From Sphingobium sp. V4 (lineage in GTDB: Bacteria > Pseudomonadota > Alphaproteobacteria > Sphingomonadales > Sphingomonadaceae), in the NCBI RefSeq assembly GCF_029590555.1, contig NZ_CP081001.1:1302001-1366000 (forward strand): 64,000 bases of DNA, written 5' to 3'. Below are positions 53,517-60,908 of this stretch, piece by piece. The notes under the pieces were generated by a model, which did not search any database, was not told where the DNA came from, and saw only the letters and a program-made list of their open reading frames with translations. A program made the position numbers and the translations under genes. The number at the start of each line of letters is the position of its first letter. Positions within the stretch are counted from its first letter, which is position 1.

Positions 53517-53999
53517 TCAGAGCTGTTCCAGCATATGATCGGCCGACGACACCTTGAAATCGCCAGGCGCTTCTACATTGATTTCGGCGACGATCCCGTC
53601 CTTGACGATCATGGAAAAGCGCTGGCCGCGCGTCCCCAGGCCGAACTTGCTGCCGTCCATGGTGAGGCCGACGGCCTGCGCGAAATCGGCATTGCCGTCC
53701 GCGAGCATCGTCACCTTGCCGTCGGCGCCTGCCGACTTGCCCCAGGCACCCATGACGAACGCGTCGTTTACAGCGGTGCAGGCGATCTCGTCGACACCCT
53801 TGGCTTTGAGCGCCTCGGCCTTCTCGATGTAGCCGGGCAGGTGCTTGGCCGAGCAGGTCGGGGTGAAGGCGCCGGGGACGGAAAAGATGGCGACGGTCTT
53901 GCCGGCGAAATAATCTTCGGACGGGACGGCCTCCGGGCCGTTTTCTGTCATCTTGGTAAAGGTCGTGCTGGGAAGGCGGTCGCCCTTGGATATGGTCAT
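53517..53999 (-). CDS. peroxiredoxin (Prx5/AhpE-like atypical 2-Cys type)
   Basis: 160-residue thiol peroxidase of the Prx5 group. The peroxidatic Cys49 is in VPGAFTPTCSAKHLPGY. The proteins of this group reduce hydroperoxides with glutathione/glutaredoxin or thioredoxin. Conserved segments VAIFSVPGAFTPTCS, NDAFVMGAWGK and GSKFGLGTRGQRFSMIVKDG are intact. A second Cys (EIACTAVND) at about 79 could be the resolving residue. A terminator-like hairpin follows. Confidence 0.93.
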   Translation of the reverse strand: MTISKGDRLPSTTFTKMTENGPEAVPSEDYFAGKTVAIFSVPGAFTPTCSAKHLPGYIEKAEALKAKGVDEIACTAVNDAFVMGAWGKSAGADGKVTMLADGNADFAQAVGLTMDGSKFGLGTRGQRFSMIVKDGIVAEINVEAPGDFKVSSADHMLEQL

Positions 54000-54142
54000 G
54001 GTATGTCTCCTGGCCTGTAACGCGCCGCGGAGGTCGTGCCTGGAGCGTCGACTGTCAAGGCATGGGACGGAATATGTCGCAATGCCCCGTTGCTGCGATC
54101 ACTCGTCCTTGGCAAGCGACTGCGGTGGGTTATATTCGACCC

Positions 54143-54703
54143 ATGAACGATGCGCGCTTCTTTGGTGGGCATTTCCTGCTCGCCCTTCCCGGTATGCAGG
54201 ACATGCGGTTCGATCATTCGGTGATCGCCCTGTGTGTGCATGATGCGCAAGGCGCCCTTGGCATTGCCGTGGGCGAGGAAATGGAGGGGGTGCGGTTGCG
54301 CGACCTGCTCGACAGTTTCGACATAGACGGCAGTGCGGTGCCCGATGTTCCGGTGCTGCGTGGTGGCCCGGTGGAGCCCCGCCGGGGCTTCGTGCTGCAC
54401 TCGCTCGACTGGGGTGGGCAGGACATGGTTCAGGTCAGCGACTTCTGGGGGCTGTCCGGGTCGCTGGACATCCTGAAGGCGATAGCGGAAGGGCGCGGCC
54501 CTCGGCGCTATCTGGTCGCATTGGGCTATGCGGGATGGGGCGCCGGCCAACTGGAACAGGAAATGACCGGCGAAAGCTGGTTTCTCGCGCCCGGCGACGG
54601 GGATCTGCTGTTCGACACGCCGACCCGCCGCCGATGGTCTGCGATCTTTGCCGCCGCGGGTATCGATTCGTCCCATCTTGTGAGTGGCGCCGGATCGGCC
54701 TGA
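54143..54703 (+). CDS. YqgE/AlgH family protein
   Basis: 186-residue protein of the UPF0301 family. HFLLALPGMQDMRFDHSVIALCVHDAQGALGI near the N-terminus and PVLRGGPVEPRRGFVLHS in the middle are the family signature, and ALGYAGWGAGQLEQEMTGESWFLAPGD the C-terminal block. AlgH affects alginate in Pseudomonas, but the biochemical function is unknown. The start at 54143 (MNDARFFGGHF) was chosen; the longer upstream frame is not supported. Confidence 0.92.
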   Translation: MNDARFFGGHFLLALPGMQDMRFDHSVIALCVHDAQGALGIAVGEEMEGVRLRDLLDSFDIDGSAVPDVPVLRGGPVEPRRGFVLHSLDWGGQDMVQVSDFWGLSGSLDILKAIAEGRGPRRYLVALGYAGWGAGQLEQEMTGESWFLAPGDGDLLFDTPTRRRWSAIFAAAGIDSSHLVSGAGSA

Positions 54704-54838
54704 TCCCTCTTAGGAGGTACATAAAGAAAACTTTATATTGAGTTGCCTTGGCATCGGCCCCTTGGTAATGACCGGTCCATATCGTCGTCGGATTGAGCCG
54801 TCGGCGTGGACACATTCTAGACCAACGGAGACACGCTC

Positions 54839-56248
54839 GTGGCCACTGCACCCGCCACCTTGGCGCAGGATTATGTGATCGCCGACATCGGCCTGGCCGG
54901 CTTCGGCCGTAAGGAGATCGAGATCGCCGAAACCGAAATGCCCGGCCTGATGGCCCTGCGCGCCGAATTCGGCGCTGCACAGCCGCTCAAGGGCGCCCGC
55001 ATCACCGGTTCGCTGCACATGACCATCCAGACCGCTGTCCTTATCGAGACGCTGGCCGACCTGGGCGCGGAAATCCGCTGGGCCTCGTGCAACATCTTCT
55101 CGACCCAGGACCATGCCGCCGCCGCCATCGCCGCGCGCGGCATCCCGGTCTTCGCCGTCAAGGGCGAGACGCTGGAAGAATATTGGGACTATGTCATCCG
55201 CATCTTCGACTGGGGTGATACGACCTGCAACATGATCCTGGACGATGGCGGCGACGCCACCATGTTTGCGCTTTGGGGCGCCCGCGTCGAAGCCGGGGAG
55301 GAACTCTTCACCCCGACCAACGAAGAAGAGGAAATCTTCGTTGCGACGCTCAAGCGCTTCCTGGCCGAGCGTCCCGGCTACCTGACCGAGACGGTCAAGG
55401 CCATCAAGGGCGTGTCGGAAGAAACGACGACCGGGGTTCACCGCCTCTATGAGCTTGCCAAGAAGGGCAAGCTTCCCTTCCCGGCGATCAACGTAAACGA
55501 CAGCGTCACCAAGTCGAAGTTCGACAATCTCTACGGCTGCAAGGAATCGCTGGTCGACGCCATCCGTCGCGCCACTGACGTCATGCTGGCCGGCAAGGTC
55601 GCCTGCGTCGCCGGTTTCGGCGACGTCGGCAAGGGCAGCGCCGCTTCGCTTCGCAACGGCGGCGCCCGCGTCCTCGTGACCGAAGTCGATCCCATTTGCG
55701 CGCTCCAGGCCGCGATGGAAGGCTATGAAGTCGTGACCATGGAAGAAGCTGCCAAGCGCGCCGACATCTTCGTCACCGCCACCGGCAATGCCGACGTCAT
55801 CACGCTCGACCATATGCGCGAGATGAAGAATATGGCGATCGTCTGCAATATCGGCCATTTCGACAGCGAGATCCAGATCGCGGCGCTCAACAACCAGAAG
55901 TGGACCGAGATCAAGCCGCAGGTCGACGAAGTCGAATTCGCCGACGGCAAGAAGATCATCGTTCTCGCCAAGGGGCGCCTGGTCAATCTGGGCTGCGCCA
56001 CCGGCCATCCCAGCTTCGTCATGTCCTCGTCCTTCACCAACCAGGTGCTGGCCCAGATCGAACTGTGGACCAAGTCGGGCGAATACAAGAATGAAGTCTA
56101 TGTGCTGCCCAAGCATCTGGACGAGAAGGTCGCCGCGCTGCATCTGGAAAAGCTGGGCGTGAAGCTCAGCACCCTGACCCAGAAGCAGGCTGACTATATC
56201 GGAGTGCCGGTCGAAGGGCCGTTCAAGCCGGATCATTACCGCTACTGA
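54839..56248 (+). CDS. ahcY: S-adenosylhomocysteine hydrolase
   Basis: 469-residue NAD-dependent enzyme that cleaves S-adenosylhomocysteine to adenosine and homocysteine. The substrate domain has [41 protein letters not shown] and DDGGDATMF; the NAD motif is [33 protein letters not shown]; the C-terminus ends [10 protein letters not shown], which binds NAD. The insert near residues 190-240 is typical of the longer proteobacterial form. The start is GTG at 54839, with ACGGAGACAC upstream. A strong terminator follows. Confidence 0.97.
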   Translation: MATAPATLAQDYVIADIGLAGFGRKEIEIAETEMPGLMALRAEFGAAQPLKGARITGSLHMTIQTAVLIETLADLGAEIRWASCNIFSTQDHAAAAIAARGIPVFAVKGETLEEYWDYVIRIFDWGDTTCNMILDDGGDATMFALWGARVEAGEELFTPTNEEEEIFVATLKRFLAERPGYLTETVKAIKGVSEETTTGVHRLYELAKKGKLPFPAINVNDSVTKSKFDNLYGCKESLVDAIRRATDVMLAGKVACVAGFGDVGKGSAASLRNGGARVLVTEVDPICALQAAMEGYEVVTMEEAAKRADIFVTATGNADVITLDHMREMKNMAIVCNIGHFDSEIQIAALNNQKWTEIKPQVDEVEFADGKKIIVLAKGRLVNLGCATGHPSFVMSSSFTNQVLAQIELWTKSGEYKNEVYVLPKHLDEKVAALHLEKLGVKLSTLTQKQADYIGVPVEGPFKPDHYRY

Positions 56249-56254
56249 GACGAT

Positions 56255-56291
56255 AAAAAAGGGGGAAGGCTGCAACGCCTTCCCCCTTTTT
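56255..56291 (+). terminator. intrinsic terminator after ahcY
   Basis: A-tract, 10-bp stem GGGGGAAGGC / GCCTTCCCCC (56261-56270 and 56276-56285) with loop TGCAA, then TTTTT (56286-56291). Seven bases after the ahcY stop. Confidence 0.92.
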
Positions 56292-56418
56292 GTTCGCGCT
56301 TCGCCGTTGCGAACGCAAATCTTTCGATCGCCCGCTTCCCGCTGCGCCCGACATGCGATAGGTCGGTGCCGATTATGAACAGGGTCGGGCAGGTTCAGCA
56401 GAAAAGGGGGGCGGTCGA

Positions 56419-58767
56419 ATGACGACGCTGTCGCCCGTCGCTGCCATCATATTGGGGGTCGTGCTGGCCGTGTGGCTCGGCGCGGCATTATGGGCGCTGA
56501 CCAGCGGCCAGCGGATGCGCCGCGAAGGCACGCAGGCGCAAGGAAAGCTGGATCGGTTGACGGTGCTGCTGGCGTCGGCGCCGGCCGCGCCCATCATCAT
56601 TCATCCCGATGGGCGGCTGGAAGCCGCCGACCGACTTGCAAAATGGTTGGCCAAGCCGCGCGTGCCCGCCTTCGTGTCGGAACTGACTGCGGCCGATGGC
56701 GGACTGGAGCCGGATGACGCGGCGCTGCTGGCGCAGGAAATCGCGTCGGCGCAACGCGCCGGCAAGAGCTTTGCGCTGCCGGTGCGGGGATTAGGGTCGT
56801 CGCGTCTGTTGCTGGTGCGCGGCGCGCCGGCCGGGCCGGGGCTGGCCGAAAGCGGCGGCGTCGTGCTGTGGATTTTCGACGCGACCGACAGCCAGAAGGA
56901 AATCCAGGGGCTGACGACGCAGGTCGAGCAGTTGCGCGACGCGCTGGAGGCGCTCGCGGGACTGGTCGAAGCGGCGCCCTTCCCCATGTGGCACCGCACA
57001 CCCGACCTGCGACTCAGCCTGGTCAACAGCGCCTATGTCCGCGCAGTCGATGGGGTGGATGCCCGCGACGTCATCATGCAGGGCGTGGAACTGGTCGAAT
57101 CGGTCGGCGGCGTGCCGCCGGAAGCCGCAGCGGCCGACGCCATGGCGCGGGACGAACTGGTCGAACGCATGGTTCCCGCCACCATCAAAGGCGAGCGCCG
57201 GACGATGCGCGTCGTCGACGTTCCGCTGGGGGAAGCGGGCATCGCCGGCTATGCGGTCGACCAGCATGAACTGGAACAGGCGCGGGTGGAGCATCGCCGC
57301 CTCGAAGCGGCGCAACGCGACCTGCTGGACCGGCTTTCCGCGGGGGTGGCGCGGTTCGGCCCGGATCGGGCGCTGCGCTTCTGGAACCAGCCCTTCATCA
57401 GCCTTTTCGGGCTGCGGCAGGAGTCGCTAGCGGACGCCCCGCTGTTCGAGCGTGTTCTGGACGAGATGCGCGACGCGCGGCGGTTGCCCGAGCATCGCGA
57501 TTTCCCGGCCTGGCGGACGGAGCGGCGCAACTGGTTCCTGTCGCCCGAACCGATCGAGGAAAACTGGTTGTTGCAGGACGGCACGCATCTGCGCGTCTAT
57601 GCGCAGCCGCTGCCCGACGGCGGGCTGCTGCTCATCTTCGAGGATCGTACCGAACAGGTGCAACTGTCGAGCGCGCGCGACACGCTGCTGCGGGTCCGTA
57701 CCGCGACCTTCGACAATCTGTTCGAATCGATCGGCGTCTTTTCCGCCGATGGACGCCTGCAAATGTGGAACAGCCGGTTCCGCACCATCTGGGGCGCCAA
57801 TGAGGAGATGCTGGCCACGCATCCGCGCATCGACGACCTGATGCGCGAAGTGCAGTCGCGCCTCGCCAAACCGCAGCAGTCCAACCTGGTGCGCGAACTG
57901 GTCCGCGCCGCCACGGTGGAGCGCAAGCAGCGCGTCGGCCATGTTGGTTTTGCGGACGGACGTATCTTCGAATTCGCCGCCATCCCGCTGCCCGACGGCA
58001 ACGCGCTCTTCACCATGCTCGACGTGACCGACAGCCGCCGGGTCGAACAGGTGCTGCGTGATCGCAACGAGGCGCTGGAGCAGGCGGACAAGATCAAGAC
58101 CGCTTTCGTGACCAACATGAGCTATGAATTGCGGACGCCCCTCACCACCATCGCCGGTTTCGCCGAGATGATGAGTGCGGGCTATGCGGGGGAATTGAGC
58201 GAGTCCGCCAGGGACTATGTCGACGGTATCCTTCAGAGCACAGGGCGCTTGTCGATGCTGATCGACAATGTTCTGGACCTGACCCAGGGGGAAGCGGGGA
58301 CGCTGCCGATCGATCGCAGCGCGGTCGATCTCGCGACCGTCGCGAGGGCCAGCGCCGACCGGCTGCGCGCCGAGGCATCGGCAAAGGGCATCGACCTTGC
58401 TGTGCAGATCGAAGCCTCGCTGGGCAGCGTTCAGGGCGATGCCCGCCGGATCGGTCAGGCCATCGACCATCTCCTCGAAAATGCGCTGCAATATTGCAGC
58501 CGCGGCGCTCGCGTCCTGCTCCACGGCGACGGCGGGATCGACAAGGCTCGGATCGTGATATCGGACAATGGTCCCGGCATCCCGTCGGACCAGCAGGGCG
58601 CGATCTTCGATCCGGTCGCTCGGGCCGAGCAGGCGCGGGCCGGCAGCAAGGCGGGGATCGGCCTACCACTCGCCCGGCAACTCGCCCAGGCCCATGGCGG
58701 CACCCTCCAGCTCGTATCGGAGAAGGGCAAGGGGACCATGGTCGTGATCGAGCTGCCGCGTGGCTGA
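56419..58767 (+). CDS. divL: DivL-like PAS sensor kinase with Tyr in place of the phospho-acceptor His
   Basis: 782-residue membrane kinase. An N-terminal membrane segment (AAIILGVVLAVWLGAALWALTS) is followed by several PAS-like domains (about residues 150-250, 310-400 and 420-530) and a histidine-kinase core. The DHp motif reads TNMSYELRTPLTTIAGF, with Tyr569 in the place of the phosphorylated His. The ATPase part is otherwise intact: IDHLLENALQYC (N box), SDNGPGIPSD (G1) and GIGLPLARQLAQAHGG (G2). Tyr at this position is the hallmark of DivL, which controls the CckA/CtrA cell-cycle pathway in Caulobacter. Next to tsaE and the amgK-murU-addBA block, as expected for divL. Confidence 0.9.
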   Translation: MTTLSPVAAIILGVVLAVWLGAALWALTSGQRMRREGTQAQGKLDRLTVLLASAPAAPIIIHPDGRLEAADRLAKWLAKPRVPAFVSELTAADGGLEPDDAALLAQEIASAQRAGKSFALPVRGLGSSRLLLVRGAPAGPGLAESGGVVLWIFDATDSQKEIQGLTTQVEQLRDALEALAGLVEAAPFPMWHRTPDLRLSLVNSAYVRAVDGVDARDVIMQGVELVESVGGVPPEAAAADAMARDELVERMVPATIKGERRTMRVVDVPLGEAGIAGYAVDQHELEQARVEHRRLEAAQRDLLDRLSAGVARFGPDRALRFWNQPFISLFGLRQESLADAPLFERVLDEMRDARRLPEHRDFPAWRTERRNWFLSPEPIEENWLLQDGTHLRVYAQPLPDGGLLLIFEDRTEQVQLSSARDTLLRVRTATFDNLFESIGVFSADGRLQMWNSRFRTIWGANEEMLATHPRIDDLMREVQSRLAKPQQSNLVRELVRAATVERKQRVGHVGFADGRIFEFAAIPLPDGNALFTMLDVTDSRRVEQVLRDRNEALEQADKIKTAFVTNMSYELRTPLTTIAGFAEMMSAGYAGELSESARDYVDGILQSTGRLSMLIDNVLDLTQGEAGTLPIDRSAVDLATVARASADRLRAEASAKGIDLAVQIEASLGSVQGDARRIGQAIDHLLENALQYCSRGARVLLHGDGGIDKARIVISDNGPGIPSDQQGAIFDPVARAEQARAGSKAGIGLPLARQLAQAHGGTLQLVSEKGKGTMVVIELPRG

Positions 58768-59218
58768 TACGGACATGAAGCTGGCGGACGAAACCGCGAT
58801 GCTCGATCTAGGCCGGCGAATCGCGGCCGATGTGCGGATCGGCGACGTGATCGCGCTGGAAGGCGGGTTGGGTGCCGGCAAGACGACCCTGGCGCGCGGC
58901 ATCTTGGCGGCGCTGGGGCTGGAAGGAGAGGCGCCCAGTCCGAGCTTCGCCATCGTCCAGCCCTACGACCTGCCGGAGGTCCGGCTACCGGTCGCGCATG
59001 TCGATCTCTATCGGCTCGACGATCCGGCGGAGGCGCAGGAACTGGCGCTGGGCGATTATCTGATGGACAGCCTGCTGATCGTGGAATGGCCCGATCGGCT
59101 GGGGGAGGCGCTCTGGCCGCATAGTCTCCGCCTGCACATCGCAATCGAACCGGATGGCGCGCGACGCTTGACAGCGGACGTGCCGGAGGCTTGGACGAAC
59201 CGATGGTCACAACTATGA
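58760..59218 (+). CDS. tsaE: TsaE, tRNA threonylcarbamoyladenosine biosynthesis ATPase
   Basis: 152-residue P-loop ATPase needed for t6A at position 37 of tRNAs, with TsaB and TsaD. Walker A is GLGAGKTTLARG (from about residue 36), then APSPSFAIVQPYD, HVDLYRLDDPAEAQELALGDYL and IVEWPDRLGE, all typical of TsaE. It overlaps the divL end by 8 bases and its own stop overlaps the amgK start. Confidence 0.96.
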   Translation: MADTDMKLADETAMLDLGRRIAADVRIGDVIALEGGLGAGKTTLARGILAALGLEGEAPSPSFAIVQPYDLPEVRLPVAHVDLYRLDDPAEAQELALGDYLMDSLLIVEWPDRLGEALWPHSLRLHIAIEPDGARRLTADVPEAWTNRWSQL

Positions 59219-60201
59219 TCCCCCCGATTTCCGCGCCGGATTTTCTGGCCAAGGCTGGCTGGCCGGGCGCCGCGATCGTCCCGCTTGCTGGCGATGCCTC
59301 CTTCCGCCGCTATTTCCGCGTCGTAGATGGCGGGCGCCGCGCCGTCCTGATGGATGCGCCGCCTCCCCATGAAGACCCGCGCCCCTTCATCGCCATCGCG
59401 CGGCATCTGGTCGCGGACGGTTTCGCCGCGCCCCGGATATTGGCGGATGACCTTGACGAAGGCCTGGTGCTGATCGAGGATTTCGGCGACCATCGGCTGA
59501 AGGAACATATTGACGCGGCGCCTGCGGATGAACTGGCGGTCTATACCCGCGCTGTGGAACTGCTCGCTGCCTTGCATCGGCGTCCGCCCGCCGATCTCCC
59601 GCCTTATGACCGCGCCGTCTATCAGCGCGAAGTGGGCCTGCTGACCGAATGGTATTGCCCGGCCATCAACCTGGCCGTGGACGAGCAGGCCTATATCCGC
59701 GCCTGGAACGCGGTGCTGCCGATCGTGGAACAGTCGGCCAGCCCGGTCGTGACCGTGCTGCGGGACTATCATGCCGAAAATATCATGCTGATCGACCCGC
59801 CCGCCGCGCATGGCCTGGGCCTGCTGGACTTCCAGGACGCGCTGGCGGGCCACCCCGCCTATGACCTGGTGTCGCTGTTGCAGGATGCGCGGCGCGACGT
59901 CCCGCCCGAGGTGGAGGCCGCGATGCTCGCCCATTACAAGGCGCTCGCGTCGCCGCCCAATGATTTCGACGCGGCCTATGCCGTGCTCGGCGCGCAGCGC
60001 AACGCCAAGATCATCGGCATCTTCACGCGACTGTGGAAGCGGGACGGCAAGCCGCGCTACCTATCCTACCTGCCACGGATGTGGGGCTTGCTGGAGCGCG
60101 ATCTGGCACATCCGGCGCTCGCTCCGGTTGCCGCCTGGTTCGACGCCAATATTCCGGCCGACCAGCGCCATGATGCGCTCCAGGAGTTTTCGCCCGCATG
60201 A
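59215..60201 (+). CDS. amgK: AmgK, N-acetylmuramate/N-acetylglucosamine anomeric kinase
   Basis: 328-residue aminoglycoside-phosphotransferase-fold kinase. LAGDASFRRYFRVV is the ATP loop, LRDYHAENIMLID the catalytic loop and GLLDFQDALAGHPAYDLVSLLQDARRD the metal-binding segment. In the peptidoglycan-recycling route of Pseudomonas and many Alphaproteobacteria, AmgK makes MurNAc 1-phosphate, used by MurU, whose gene overlaps downstream (ATGA). The start at 59215 overlaps the tsaE stop (ATGA); an ATG at 59203 would add four residues. Confidence 0.93.
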   Translation: MIPPISAPDFLAKAGWPGAAIVPLAGDASFRRYFRVVDGGRRAVLMDAPPPHEDPRPFIAIARHLVADGFAAPRILADDLDEGLVLIEDFGDHRLKEHIDAAPADELAVYTRAVELLAALHRRPPADLPPYDRAVYQREVGLLTEWYCPAINLAVDEQAYIRAWNAVLPIVEQSASPVVTVLRDYHAENIMLIDPPAAHGLGLLDFQDALAGHPAYDLVSLLQDARRDVPPEVEAAMLAHYKALASPPNDFDAAYAVLGAQRNAKIIGIFTRLWKRDGKPRYLSYLPRMWGLLERDLAHPALAPVAAWFDANIPADQRHDALQEFSPA

Positions 60202-60908
60202 TCGAAACGGCGATGCTGATGGCGGCCGGCCTTGGCAAGCGGATGCGTCCGCTCACCGCCACCCGGCCCAAGCCGCTGGTGAAGGTCGCGGGCAAGGCGC
60301 TGATGGACCATGCGCTGGATCGGCTGGAGGCAGGCGGCATCCGCAAGGTGGTGGTCAACGTCCACTATCTCGCCGACACGGTCGAAGCCCATCTGCGCGC
60401 GCGCAAGGGGCCGATGGAGTTCGTGATTTCCGACGAGCGCGGCAAGCTGCTGGAGACGGGCGGCGGCCTGATGCAGGCCCGGCAGCTGCTGGGCGACCAG
60501 CCATTCCTATGCGCCAATAGCGACAATCTGTGGGTCGATGGTCCGCAGGAGACGCTGGGCATGATGCAGCGGCTCTGGAATCCGGAGCGGATGGACGCGT
60601 TGCTTCTGCTCATTCCGCTGGCCCGCGCCACCTGCCACATGGGACCCGGCGATTTCCACATGGACGCCAGCGGCCGACTCACCCGGCGCAAACCCGCCCA
60701 CGTTGCGCCCTTCGTCTATACCGGGGTCCAGATCCTGTCCCCCGCCATATTGCGCGATCCGCCCGCTGACGCTTTCTCCACCAACATCTTCTGGAACCGC
60801 GCGATGGAGGCGGGCCGGCTTTACGGCGTCGCGCATCAGGGGCTGTGGTTCGACGTCGGCACGCCGCACGCCATTCCGGTGGTGGAGCAGATGCTCGCCC
60901 ATGGGTGA
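60198..60908 (+). CDS. murU: MurU, N-acetylmuramate 1-phosphate uridylyltransferase
   Basis: 236-residue sugar-1-phosphate nucleotidyltransferase that makes UDP-MurNAc from MurNAc 1-phosphate in the recycling pathway. AAGLGKRMRPLTATRPKPLVKVAGKALMDHALDRL is the nucleotide/metal-binding signature; CANSDNLWVDGP carries the metal-binding Asp; FSTNIFWNRAMEAGRL and DVGTPHAIPVV complete the fold. It overlaps amgK by 4 bases and addB by 8. This enzyme pair bypasses de novo UDP-MurNAc synthesis and is linked to intrinsic fosfomycin resistance in Pseudomonas. Confidence 0.94.
   Translation: MIETAMLMAAGLGKRMRPLTATRPKPLVKVAGKALMDHALDRLEAGGIRKVVVNVHYLADTVEAHLRARKGPMEFVISDERGKLLETGGGLMQARQLLGDQPFLCANSDNLWVDGPQETLGMMQRLWNPERMDALLLLIPLARATCHMGPGDFHMDASGRLTRRKPAHVAPFVYTGVQILSPAILRDPPADAFSTNIFWNRAMEAGRLYGVAHQGLWFDVGTPHAIPVVEQMLAHG

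Noticed and set aside
54704..54838. An S-adenosylhomocysteine or SAM riboswitch in front of ahcY
   Set aside because: The leader has an AT-rich hairpin (ATAAAG-AAAA-CTTTAT, about 54720) but none of the conserved cores of known SAM or SAH riboswitches that I can recognise.
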